From: Acidobacteria bacterium OLB17 | GTDB taxonomy: Bacteria; Acidobacteriota; Blastocatellia; Pyrinomonadales; Pyrinomonadaceae | Direction: 5' to 3' | Length of the DNA: 64,000 nt | NCBI GenBank assembly: GCA_001567505.1 | Contig: LLEU01000033.1 | Location: 112,906 to 176,905, forward strand | Shown here: in pieces, positions 35,776-44,525 of the stretch | How the letters are laid out: each line of letters starts with the position of its first letter | Position numbering within the stretch: position 1 is the first letter of the stretch | Made by a program: the position numbers and the translations under genes | Notes under the pieces: model-generated | What the model saw: only the letters and a program-made list of their open reading frames with translations | The model's database searches: none | What the model was told of the DNA's origin: nothing

Positions 35776-36159
35776 ATGAGCTTTACGCTTTTGGATATCA
35801 GTTCCGAGAACTTCGAGTTTTTGGCGAACGTATGGCATTGGAAAGCTGCCGTCGAGATCATTCGCGACCTCGATATTCTCGGCGAAGGAACGCTCAGGCA
35901 GATGGGCTATAACGCGACCGGCGTAAAGATCTCGCGTGACGACGCGCATGAGATCGGCTCAAGGATACGCTCCGAGGTGCTGCCGAAAGTGCCCGCGGGC
36001 AGCCGCATCTTCGCCGATCTCTCCGTGACAGACGCTCCGGACGATATGACGCTGCACCGCGACCACGACGATCAATGGAAGAATTTCAGCGTTGACAGAG
36101 AATGGCTTGAGGATTTCGCGGACTTCTGCCTCCGGTCGAAGGGCTTTCAGGTCTTTTAG
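35776..36159 (+). CDS. Conserved-looking hypothetical protein
   Basis: A 127-aa soluble protein I do not recognise. It has a Trp/Phe-rich N-terminus (NFEFLANVWHWKAAVEII), an acidic middle with TDAPDDMTLHRDHDDQWKNF, and ends in WLEDFADFCLRSKGFQVF. No signal peptide or membrane helix is visible. The codon pattern matches the neighbours, so it is probably a real gene. The DUF445 gene begins 50 bases later on the same strand. Confidence 0.6.
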   Translation: MSFTLLDISSENFEFLANVWHWKAAVEIIRDLDILGEGTLRQMGYNATGVKISRDDAHEIGSRIRSEVLPKVPAGSRIFADLSVTDAPDDMTLHRDHDDQWKNFSVDREWLEDFADFCLRSKGFQVF

Positions 36160-36208
36160 GAAGCTTTCGCAGCCCTTGACGAACCGCTTCCCGACTTAAC
36201 GGTGCTTA

Positions 36209-37832
36209 ATGGAAATTCTCTCTGACATTCACGATCTCGCCGCACCGTTCCTAAAAAATATCTGGCTCCAAATGGGCCTGCTCGTCGCCTTCGCCACGCT
36301 CCATGGTTACGCCGGTGCGTGGCTAGCCGTCCGGATGCTCTTTCGGCCGCGAAGGCCCGTAAAGCTGTTCGGCATTACCGTCTTTCCGCAGGGAATGATC
36401 CCGCGAAATCGCGACCGCCTCGCCGCCGCGATCGGCAAGGCCGTCGGCGAAGAGCTCGTCACAAGCGACACGATACAGGAGCATCTCATCGGCCGAGACT
36501 TCTTAAAGCGGAAGCTTGATGCGGTCATCGGCGAATACACTGCGGCGCTTCTCGAGACGAACTATCCATCGCTGATCGAGCTTTGCCCGCAAGCGTCCGC
36601 ACACCCGTGCTTGATGCCATCTCCGGCCTTCAGGTAAAACTTGCCGGCCACATTCGCGTCGTTCTCGCGAGCGAAGACGCAAGGCTCCGCATACGTTCGC
36701 TTGTCATCGCTCGGATGGACGACATACTCGGCCGGCGCGTCTCGGATGTGCTCGATGCCGAGACCGCGGAGCGGATAGTTGAGTTTTTGACGGCACGCAT
36801 CCGTGCGGCGATCGAACACCCGGCGTTCGAGGCGAATGTGAGCGAATTCGTAAAGAAGAAACTTGAGGACCTTCTGAACGCGCCGACGCCCGTCGGCGAG
36901 ATGTTCACACCCGAGGCCGTCGATTTCCTGAAAGAAAAAGCACGCGAACAGGTCGAACCTGCCGTAAAGCAGATCGCCGAATTCGCGACCACCGATTCGA
37001 CCCGCGGCCAGATAAGCGCGCTCGTAAAACGCGAAGTTCACGATTATTACGACAACCTTTCGTTCTTTAAGAAGATCTTTGTCTCACGCGACAACCTCCT
37101 CGCCGAGGTCGATGAGTTGGTGAACGAAAGTTTCCCGAGGCGGCTCGAAGAGGCGTTGAGCGACACCACCTTCGCCGAGGACGCCCGAAACTTCATCTCG
37201 AACGGGATCGACAGCGCTCTTTCGCGGCCCGTCAAAGATATCGTTGGCCGTATCGACCCGGATCGTCTCGACGACCTTAAGGATCAGATCACACACACGG
37301 TCTTCTCGCTGCTTAAGAGCACGGAGACGATCGACGGCGTCCGCCGATTCTTGAGCGAAACGATCGAAAAGCTTCGCCCACACAGCGTGGACGCTATTCT
37401 CCAGATCGTTCATCCTGAGGCGGAAGAGCGCTTAAAGGCGGCCGTCGCCGACGGGGTCGTTGATGTTCTTTCGAGCGAGCGGACGGCCAACCTCCTGAAC
37501 GAATTCCTCTCGACGCGGATCGAGGATCTTCTTGCTACGCCGATCGGCCGTCTCGGCGACCATCTTGCCTCGGACAAGGTCGCGCGCACGTCTTCGACGC
37601 TTACCGATACCGTGATCGAGGCGATCAACGCAAAGCTCCCCGAGGCGATACGCGAATTCGACATCGGCGGTGTCGTCCGCGAGAAGATCCGAGCTTATCC
37701 GGCTGAAAAACTCGAGTCTCTCGTGATGAGCGTCGCAAAGGAGCACCTTCGAACGATCGAGCTCTTCGGAGCGTTGTTCGGCCTGATCATCGGCTCGTCC
37801 AGGCCGTTCAATTCTATTTCTACGCAAAGTAA
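36209..37832 (+). CDS. DUF445 membrane-anchored protein, two frameshifts
   Basis: DUF445 proteins have a membrane helix at each end and a long helical middle. The N-terminus (MGLLVAFATLHGYAGAWLA, then VRMLFRPRRPVKLFG) is typical. The frame breaks at about 36580, where one base is missing (GAGCTTTG for GAGGCTTTG), and continues as LPASVRTPVLDAISGLQ. It breaks again at about 37792, where one C is missing (GGCTCGTC for GGCCTCGTC); repair gives the C-terminal helix LFGLIIGLVQAVQFYFYAK and a TAA at 37830-37832. The repaired protein is about 541 aa. The middle is a long series of amphipathic helices. Its function is unknown; it may organise the envelope. Confidence 0.78.
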
Positions 37833-37951
37833 GATCGCGAAAGCGCACGGCCTGCCCTCGCAATTTTCTCCGAACTTCTCACCATACCGTTTCGTTAAGA
37901 CCTTTAGCCATGCACAGCAGGGCCGAATTTCCTCCCTCGGAGAATGTAGTT

Positions 37952-38659
37952 ATGAAAAAGATCGGGTTCCTTTTATTCCTTGTCGCTCTGGTCATCGGGA
38001 TAGCGTTCTCGGGAGCATTTTCGTTCGGGCTCGGCCCAAAAGGCGACTTCAGTTTCGCCCTATTTAAGGGCGTGACCGGCTCGGGCAACATCGAAACCGC
38101 AAAGCGCGACGTTGCTGATTTCGACCGGCTTGAGGTAAGCGGTGTCTTCGATGTCGAGGTCACACGCGGCGATGCGTACAGCGTCGAGGTAACGGCGGAC
38201 GACAACATTCTGCCGCTCATCCGTACCGAGGTTGACGACCGCACTCTGTCGATCTTTGCCGATGCAAAGATCTCGAAAAGCTCGAAGCTTCGCGTCGTCA
38301 TCACGGCACCGAATATCGAATACGCCGAAACGTCCGGCGTTTCAAAACTCGTGCTTAACGACGTAAGCAATGAAAGCCTATCGCTTCGCGCCTCCGGTGC
38401 TTCTTCGATCACGGCTTCTGGCACGACCGGTTCGCTCTCGGTAGATATCAGCGGTGCGAGCAAAGCGGAGAGTTCTAAACTTTCCGCGAAGCGAGCCACC
38501 GTTGAGACAAGCGGCGCAAGCAATGCATGCATCAACGCGACCGACGCTCTTGACGCACACGCTTCCGGCGCAAGCCACATCAAGTACATCGGTTCACCCG
38601 GCTCGCTCGAAATGGATCGATCCGGAGCTGCGACGATCTCGCAGCAAAGCGCGAACTAG
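37952..38659 (+). CDS. DUF2807 (putative auto-transporter adhesin head GIN domain) protein
   Basis: A 235-aa exported protein from the ATG at 37952, with the leader FLLFLVALVIGIAFSGAFSF. It is followed by the GIN-domain pattern of DUF2807: DFDRLEVSGVFDVEVTRGD, an ITAPNIEYAETSGVSKL stretch, and repeats of the type SGASSITASG / ISGASKAESS / TSGASNACIN, which form a beta-helix. The family is widespread in Bacteroidota and Acidobacteriota with unknown function. It lies 119 bases after DUF445; the two may be co-transcribed. Confidence 0.85.
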   Translation: MKKIGFLLFLVALVIGIAFSGAFSFGLGPKGDFSFALFKGVTGSGNIETAKRDVADFDRLEVSGVFDVEVTRGDAYSVEVTADDNILPLIRTEVDDRTLSIFADAKISKSSKLRVVITAPNIEYAETSGVSKLVLNDVSNESLSLRASGASSITASGTTGSLSVDISGASKAESSKLSAKRATVETSGASNACINATDALDAHASGASHIKYIGSPGSLEMDRSGAATISQQSAN

Positions 38660-39293
38660 ATAATCGTCGTTTCGTTCTGGTTTTCCTCCTCCGTCGCCTG
38701 CTGATCCATTTCGGGTCGGCGGCGACGGTTCTTTAATGCTTGCTTCCTGTGCCGAAGAATGGAGACGTCTGCTCAGCCTTCTTGCCGAGACGCGGTATAA
38801 TGATCACAGCACACGAAAAAATTTTCGCTATTTTTGCATTTTTGAGGTCAAAAAATGTGTCGATACGTGTCAAAAGATCGCCCCAAAATGCTCTCAAATG
38901 TTTGAAAAAATAGGGCTTTAAATCGGCGTTAAATAAAAATTTCGGGGCTGTGGATTTTGGTTTGCAAGGGCAGATTTTTCGTGTTAGTCTGATATCCATT
39001 TCCCAGTTCCATATGCTTGTAAGTTGTTGAAAGTAAATAACTTAATGTGCTGACTTAAGTTTTAAACAGCAGCCGTGGCGGGTTGTGGAAATCCTGTGAA
39101 AAAGGCGGTAACACCTTGTTAACAAAGCGACTCTCGTCTTCAACGTTCGGCTCGCTTACCGCAAGGAACGAAAGCTGTCTTAAACAAGGATCGGGAAACT
39201 AAAAATTCGACCAATTGAAATTCTTAAAGGTCGGCCAATGCTATAAAACTCGCTTGCCGTTTTTGGCAGCCTTGGCCGGTACGTAGATCAACT
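38660..39293. other. Gene-free region upstream of dnaA
   Basis: A 634-base gap that becomes AT-rich toward its right half. It contains weak DnaA-box-like sequences: TGTGGATTT at about 38949, and TGTGGAAAT followed by TGTGAAAAA near 39083-39101. It also carries an 18-base element, TAAGTTGTTGAAAGTAAA, at about 39020-39037 whose near-copy lies just after dnaA. I see no gene in it; it probably holds the dnaA promoter and autoregulatory sites. Confidence 0.5.
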
Positions 39294-40688
39294 TTGCAAC
39301 TCTCTCTAGAAAAAAATACGATCTGGGACGACGTCCTTTACCAACTCCGCGAAGAGCTGAGTCCGCAGGTACTTGCGACCTGGTTCCTCCCCATACAGTT
39401 CGTCCGCGCAGACGACGAGCGGAAAGAGGTCATCCTTCTTGCCGGCACCGTCGCGCAGGATTGGATCGATCGTTACTACGCGGCGCAACTTAAGACGATA
39501 TTCGCCGAGCTCGGCCGCGACGACTACAAGATCGTCTGGCAGGACGTTGAGGAACCTGCTTTAACGGATGACAGGCCGGAAGCCGACCTTCTCTTCTCGC
39601 CGGCACCGCGGACGGAAACTCCGGTCGAACCGCAGCCGCGGCCTTTTGTCGAATCGGTCGAGACGACCTCGCTGAATCCGAAATATACTTTCGACAAGTT
39701 CGTTGTCGGGACCGGAAATGAGTTCGCTAATGCTGCGGCGAAAAGCGTCGCTGAAAGTCCAGGGTCGGCATACAACCCGCTTTTCCTTTACGGAGGCGTC
39801 GGTTTGGGCAAGACGCACCTGATGCACGCGATCGGACATTCGATCAAACAACATTCGCCGTCATCGCGAGTTGCGTATATCACGAGCGAGTTGTTCATGA
39901 ACGAACTTATCCACGCGATCAGGTTCGACCGCACGCCAGCATTCCGAGACAAGTATCGTTCGATCGACGTGCTTCTGCTCGACGACGTTCAGTTCATGGC
40001 CGGCAAGGAAAGAACGCAGGAAGAATTTTTCCATACGTTCAACACGCTCTATAACGATCAGAAACAGATCGTCATATCGAGCGACTGCCCGCCGCGTGAG
40101 ATACCGACGCTAGAAGAAAGGCTGCATTCACGATTTGAATGGGGATTGATCGCGGACATCGAACCGCCGGATCTCGAAACAAAGGTGGCTATCCTAAAAC
40201 GAAAGGCCGACCTCGACGGGATCGACCTTCCCGATGATATCGCGATCTACATCGCCGGCCGCGTAAAGAGCAATGTCCGCGAACTCGAAGGCTCGCTTGT
40301 CCGCCTTGTCGCCATTTCGTCTCTCAAACGCGTTCCGTTCTCGAAGGCCATTGCCGACGAAGCGATCAAGAACATCATCGACAGCGAACATCCCGTCGGC
40401 CTTACGATCGACCGGATCACTCGGGCGGTTGCCGCACAATATAAGATGTCGCCTGACGAATTGAAGGCAAAGAGCAATTCGCGTTCGGTCGCCCTGCCGC
40501 GTCAGGTCGCGATGTATCTCTGTAAGAGGTTGACGCGCCACAGCTTTCCGGAGATCGGAAGAGAGTTCGGCGGCAAGCATCATACGACCGTAATGCACTC
40601 GGTTGATAAGATCGAGAAGCTTAGCCGCGAGGACCGCGTTTTCCACAAGGCTTTGAACGAGCTAATTGATTCTCTTTGCAACAGTTAG
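39294..40688 (+). CDS. dnaA: Chromosomal replication initiator DnaA
   Basis: A 464-aa DnaA. Domain I (TIWDDVLYQLREELSPQVLATWFLP), a short acidic/Pro linker, the AAA+ domain with NPLFLYGGVGLGKTHLMHAIG and LLLDDVQFMAGKERTQEEFF, and the C-terminal box-binding domain with GREFGGKHHTTVMHSVDKIE are all seen. It opens oriC by binding DnaA boxes, which cluster in the gap after the gene. The start is a TTG with no clear ribosome site, so it is less sure than the rest; no ATG lies near. Confidence 0.95.
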   Translation: MQLSLEKNTIWDDVLYQLREELSPQVLATWFLPIQFVRADDERKEVILLAGTVAQDWIDRYYAAQLKTIFAELGRDDYKIVWQDVEEPALTDDRPEADLLFSPAPRTETPVEPQPRPFVESVETTSLNPKYTFDKFVVGTGNEFANAAAKSVAESPGSAYNPLFLYGGVGLGKTHLMHAIGHSIKQHSPSSRVAYITSELFMNELIHAIRFDRTPAFRDKYRSIDVLLLDDVQFMAGKERTQEEFFHTFNTLYNDQKQIVISSDCPPREIPTLEERLHSRFEWGLIADIEPPDLETKVAILKRKADLDGIDLPDDIAIYIAGRVKSNVRELEGSLVRLVAISSLKRVPFSKAIADEAIKNIIDSEHPVGLTIDRITRAVAAQYKMSPDELKAKSNSRSVALPRQVAMYLCKRLTRHSFPEIGREFGGKHHTTVMHSVDKIEKLSREDRVFHKALNELIDSLCNS

Positions 40689-41049
40689 CTTACTTTTTAT
40701 GGGTTTGCGGAAGGCACAGGTTTTCCACCGGCCGTCCATAGCGGATAATTTTGTAAGTTATTGAAAATAAAGCATCTTGACGACAGTTGCGACAAGTTTC
40801 GCACAGGGCAAGGCCCGGATCGCTTTCGGAAAATTGAGGAAAACTTGGTCAAACGGCGTTTTCCACATATCGCAAATATTTTCCACAAGTTTTCCACAGG
40901 CGGATGTGGATAAAAAAGTTTTGATTTTATAAGGAGTTAGCCGTTTTTCACACAAATCCACAGGCCCTATTACTACTACTAGTTCTTTCTCTTATTTTTA
41001 GTTTGGTATTAGTAGTAAAAAGGGCATCGAAGAAGGTAGAGAGGTAAGT
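40689..41049. other. Predicted origin of replication (oriC) with DnaA boxes
   Basis: The 361-base dnaA-dnaN gap holds a DnaA-box cluster. TTTTCCACA occurs at 40859-40867, 40879-40887 and 40890-40898; TGTGGATAA (reverse of the perfect TTATCCACA) at 40905-40913; AAATCCACA at 40954-40962; and TTTTCCACC at 40721-40729. To the right lie an AT-rich stretch (40911-40930) and TACTACTACTA / TTAGTAGTA inverted trinucleotide arrays (about 40970-40982 and 41009-41018), which may act as DnaA-trio-like unwinding elements. A near-copy of the element found upstream of dnaA lies at 40754-40771. Confidence 0.85.
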
Positions 41050-42240
41050 ATGGAATTTACGATCAAACAATCAACGTTGAAAGAGGAGTTGGGGTTTTTG
41101 CAGGGCGTTGTTGAACGCAAGACGACCATACCGGTGCTTGCGAACATACTTATCGAGTCGATCGGTGAGAATGAGATCCGGCTCGTCGGCACCGACCTCG
41201 ACGTTACGATCCGCTGCGATGCGGAAGCCGTTGTCGCAAAACAAGGTGCGATCTGCGTTTCGGCACGCAAGCTTTTTGATATCGTTCGGGTGCTCGATGC
41301 CGAGGACGTGCATTTCAAGAAAGAGGATAACGAATGGGTCACGATGAAATGCGGACGGGCTAAATTCCGGCTCGCAGGTGTCAACCGCGAGCAATTCCCG
41401 GAGATACCTTCGTTCAAGAGTACGCCGCTCCGGCTGCCTGCCGCGACCTTCAACTACTTCATTCAGAACACGGCGTTCGCCATCACGAACGAGGTGTCGC
41501 GTTTTACGCTGTCCGGTGCAAAGTTCATTCTTTCGGACGGGCTTGCCAGAATGGTAACGACCGACGGCCACCGCCTCGCTTTCATCGAACAGAAGCTTAC
41601 CGGCGACGAGAAAGCCTCGGCGATCGACACGCTGATTCCGCGAAAGGCACTGCTTGAGCTTGCGAAGATCGCCCGCGAGACGGGCGGCGACATCGCATTC
41701 GGCGAGGATCAAAAGCATCTGTTCTTTGAGATCGAGGGCCGCCTGCTCATTAGCCGAACGTTGACCGGAGCCTTCCCGAACTACGAACTCGTAATGCCGA
41801 AGAACAACGACCTTGCTGCAGTATTCGATCTCGAAGAGATGCGTGCAGCGGTTCGGCGCGTCAGTTTAATGGCGGACGAGCGCACGCGTTCGATCAGGCT
41901 TGTCGTTCGCGAGGGCGAGATCGAGCTTAACGCCCAGTCGAGCGAAGAAGGCGAAGGCCGCGAGGTCGTTCCGGCCGAATACAAAGGCCCGGAGACGACG
42001 ATCGGCTTCAACTGGCAATATCTGCTTGAGTTTCTGAATAACGCGGGTTCGATCGCGACCGCGACAAAGGCAGAAGGCGAGAAGGAATCGGACGGTGATG
42101 GAACCGTGCGCGTCCGCGACGGAAATGCGGCAACTCGGATCTCGTTCGAATTCAAGGATTCGAACGCATCGACCCAGATGCGCATCGAGGATAATTCCGA
42201 ATACGATTATAAATATATCGTAATGCCGCTTCGTATATGA
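41050..42240 (+). CDS. dnaN: DNA polymerase III beta sliding clamp
   Basis: A 396-aa beta clamp with three similar domains. The N-terminus MEFTIKQSTLKEELGFLQGV and IPVLANILIE, the middle NEVSRFTLSGAKFIL with TDGHRLAF, and the end YKYIVMPLRI are typical. It encircles DNA and holds polymerases. An unusually acidic/Gly-rich insertion (KAEGEKESDGDGTVRVRDG) lies in domain III. GAGG precedes the start by a few bases (41041-41044), and a strong terminator follows the stop. Confidence 0.96.
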   Translation: MEFTIKQSTLKEELGFLQGVVERKTTIPVLANILIESIGENEIRLVGTDLDVTIRCDAEAVVAKQGAICVSARKLFDIVRVLDAEDVHFKKEDNEWVTMKCGRAKFRLAGVNREQFPEIPSFKSTPLRLPAATFNYFIQNTAFAITNEVSRFTLSGAKFILSDGLARMVTTDGHRLAFIEQKLTGDEKASAIDTLIPRKALLELAKIARETGGDIAFGEDQKHLFFEIEGRLLISRTLTGAFPNYELVMPKNNDLAAVFDLEEMRAAVRRVSLMADERTRSIRLVVREGEIELNAQSSEEGEGREVVPAEYKGPETTIGFNWQYLLEFLNNAGSIATATKAEGEKESDGDGTVRVRDGNAATRISFEFKDSNASTQMRIEDNSEYDYKYIVMPLRI

Positions 42241-42271
42241 TCGTGCCGTAAGGCAACGTTCAACAATAAAG

Positions 42272-42313
42272 AAGCCCGCAGGGACATACCTTTCCCGCGG
42301 GCTTTTGCTTTTT
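42272..42313 (+). terminator. Rho-independent terminator after dnaN
   Basis: AAGCCCGC-A-GGGA pairs with TTCCC-GCGGGCTT, giving a 12-bp stem with one bulge, followed by TTTTGCTTTTTTTTT. It ends the dnaN transcript and lies just before the end of the convergent SRPBCC gene. Confidence 0.85.
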
Positions 42314-42338
42314 TTTTGACGGAGGCCCTAACGAATAT

Positions 42339-42881
42339 CTACGGTTTCTCGGCGACCGCCTTCAGTTGCGTCAATCCGCGCTCAAAATCGGCGCCGATCG
42401 CGTTATCCATATTCACAAAGAGCGAGAAAGCCTTCGACATAAAATTGTGCTTTCCTTTCATCGACCATTCGACCTCGGAATTCGCACCTTCGGGTGTGAC
42501 CTTGATATCGATCGTGGATGCGGAATCGAAAGGCTTGATGAAGTGCAGGTCGATCTTTACAAGGTTCGGCGGAACACTTTCCGTGATCGTCATGCGGCCT
42601 TCGCCGACCTCTTGGTTGCCTGTCCAATAGTAGGAGGCGCCTTTTCCGCTCTCGGGGCCGGTGATCTCGACCTTCATATTCGGATCGAGCTTTGCCCAGG
42701 GCGACCACGCATCCCATTTATGGAAATCATTGATCTCGGGAAAGATGCGTTCCGGTGGGGCAGCGATCGTCGCCTTTCTCGTGACGGTGAATTCGTCCGG
42801 CTGCATAACAATGAACACGCCGAGCAAGGCGAAGGTCAAAAGCAGTGCGACGACGACGGAAATAATTGCTTTCTGTATCAT
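42339..42881 (-). CDS. SRPBCC-family protein with N-terminal membrane helix
   Basis: A 180-aa protein from the ATG at 42881; an in-frame start 11 codons earlier is less likely. One membrane helix (AIISVVVALLLTFALLGVFIV) is followed by a START/Bet v 1-type fold: ATIAAPPERIFPEINDFHKW, DAWSPWAKLDPN, GKGASYYWTGNQEVGEG and a long C-terminal helix. SRPBCC domains bind hydrophobic ligands. The substrate is unknown. It is a single gene convergent with dnaN. Confidence 0.82.
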   Translation of the reverse strand: MIQKAIISVVVALLLTFALLGVFIVMQPDEFTVTRKATIAAPPERIFPEINDFHKWDAWSPWAKLDPNMKVEITGPESGKGASYYWTGNQEVGEGRMTITESVPPNLVKIDLHFIKPFDSASTIDIKVTPEGANSEVEWSMKGKHNFMSKAFSLFVNMDNAIGADFERGLTQLKAVAEKP

Positions 42882-42984
42882 ATCGGCTCCAAGCCTCGCT
42901 AAGTTTTTCAGCAAAGCATACTACACAGAAAGCCGAACGTCCTAAAAAAGTGAAAGGGTGCGAGCTTTTTGGTAAGCCGCACCC

Positions 42985-43011
42985 GGTAGGTAATTATTGG
43001 TAGGTATTATT
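42985..43011. repeat. Short imperfect tandem repeat
   Basis: GGTAGGTAATTATT is followed directly by GGTAGGTATTATT, two near-identical 13-14 base units in the gap between the SRPBCC gene and the small zinc-ribbon gene. No function can be assigned. Confidence 0.4.
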
Positions 43012-43034
43012 GAAGGGTTTATAAAAACGCTCAT

Positions 43035-43289
43035 TTACGGTCGAGCGGTCACCGAAGGGGGATAGTAGAAACTCCCCGATGTCGTAAGATCCTTTGTATC
43101 AAACTTCTTTCTCGCCCCGCAGGATAGACAAACTCGATAGCTTACCTTTCCGTTTGTGAACGGCCGGCTAATATCACGATGCCGGCATCCGAACAATCTA
43201 ACTAAAACTCCGATCTTTTTGCCGAAACCTTCGGCCTCTTGATCATTTACACGCCGAAAGACGTTCATTTGTTCCAAAAAATGCTGCAT
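43035..43289 (-). CDS. Small zinc-ribbon-like protein
   Basis: An 84-aa protein with CRHRDISRPFTNGKVSYRVC and LSCGARKKFD. The pattern Cys-x-His ... Cys-x2-Cys suggests one zinc site. The end, FYYPPSVTARP, follows a GSFYY motif. It resembles small conserved proteins seen next to unrelated genes in Acidobacteriota, though I cannot name a family. The gap upstream (43290-43541) is AT-rich and shows no gene. Confidence 0.6.
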   Translation of the reverse strand: MQHFLEQMNVFRRVNDQEAEGFGKKIGVLVRLFGCRHRDISRPFTNGKVSYRVCLSCGARKKFDTKDLTTSGSFYYPPSVTARP

Positions 43290-43541
43290 AAACTCTTCGA
43301 ATTCCCTTTTTCGTGGTAAATATGCTTAATTTCCACCATCTTGCAAAAAAAGAACGTTCGAGCCTCGACGTTTTTGCATTACTTTGATGTTCCAAAGGAC
43401 AAAAAAGTTTGCAATTTTTGAAAACCGACAGACTAACTGTTTTCAAGCCAATTTTCAAACCGAGATGCGATAATAGATAATATTTTTTAAAAGAAAGGCC
43501 GCCGGTTCGAGCCGGCGGGGATGCGGGGTACTGCGATAAAT

Positions 43542-44525
43542 ATGAATAGAATTGTTGTGATCATTGGCCTTTTGGTCGCGAGCGTCGGTGTTTTTTCGGT
43601 GCCTGTCCGGGCCTGGGACGATGTTGGGCATAAACTTACGGCCGCCATCGCCTGGCAGAATATGACGCCCGAGACGCGCGAGCGCGTGATCGCGATCCTT
43701 CGGGCCGCACCAGAAGATTCGCAGCTTGCGACCTTTTATATGAGTTACGGGTCGCAAACGAAGCTTGAGCGGGAACGCGAATTCTTCGTGATGATCGCAA
43801 GTTGGGCCGATTTTATTAAAGACAAAGGGTTTCCGATCCGTTACAAGACCTATTCGCGGTCAAATTGGCACTATACGGACACGTTCTGGAGCTTTGAGGA
43901 CGGCAAGCCCGTCATAGATGAGCAGGCGGAAAAGAACGGCCTTGCGATGGACAAACTCGATGAATTCGGAAAGACGATCCGCAGCGACGCCTCGGACCAG
44001 GAAAAGGCTATCGCGATCGCCTGGCTAATACATATCATCGGCGACATTCACCAGCCGCTGCACGTTTCGGCGAAAACGACTAAGTCGTATCCGAAAGGCG
44101 ATCAGGGCGGCAACCTTTTCTTCCTGACGCCGAAAGGAACGCCGCGTGCTGAACAGGAAAATCTTCACGGGTTTTGGGATTCGATCATCGACACTACCGT
44201 CCCGAACAAGGGCGACCTCTGCGACACCGCGTACCTCGACCCGATCGCCGCAAAGATCGTTGCCGCCTATCCTTACGACAAGGAGAAAAAGCGGCTCGAA
44301 CCGGGCGATTTCGCAAAATGGAAAGCCGAAAGCCTCGACATCGCGACGACCTTTGTTTACAGGAATATCGAATTCTTCAAAAAACCTTCGGACGATTACC
44401 GACAAAAGGCCTTTCGCATTTCGGAAGAGCGGATCGCTCTCGCGGGATATCGCATTGCTGACCTTTTTAATTCGGCGTTCGGAAAGTCGGCGGTAAAAGA
44501 AGCCGGCGGAAAGAGCAACGGCTAA
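43542..44525 (+). CDS. S1/P1-type nuclease
   Basis: A 327-aa exported nuclease from the ATG at 43542. After the signal peptide (VVIIGLLVASVGVFSVPVRA) the mature protein begins WDDVGHKLTAAIAW, where the N-terminal Trp and the His bind zinc as in P1 nuclease. SNWHYTDTFW and AIAWLIHIIGDIHQPLHV supply further zinc ligands, and NLHGFWDSIIDTT gives the last His/Asp pair. It cleaves single-stranded DNA and RNA outside the cytoplasm. Its TAA overlaps the ATG of the M20 peptidase gene (TAATG). Confidence 0.92.
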   Translation: MNRIVVIIGLLVASVGVFSVPVRAWDDVGHKLTAAIAWQNMTPETRERVIAILRAAPEDSQLATFYMSYGSQTKLEREREFFVMIASWADFIKDKGFPIRYKTYSRSNWHYTDTFWSFEDGKPVIDEQAEKNGLAMDKLDEFGKTIRSDASDQEKAIAIAWLIHIIGDIHQPLHVSAKTTKSYPKGDQGGNLFFLTPKGTPRAEQENLHGFWDSIIDTTVPNKGDLCDTAYLDPIAAKIVAAYPYDKEKKRLEPGDFAKWKAESLDIATTFVYRNIEFFKKPSDDYRQKAFRISEERIALAGYRIADLFNSAFGKSAVKEAGGKSNG

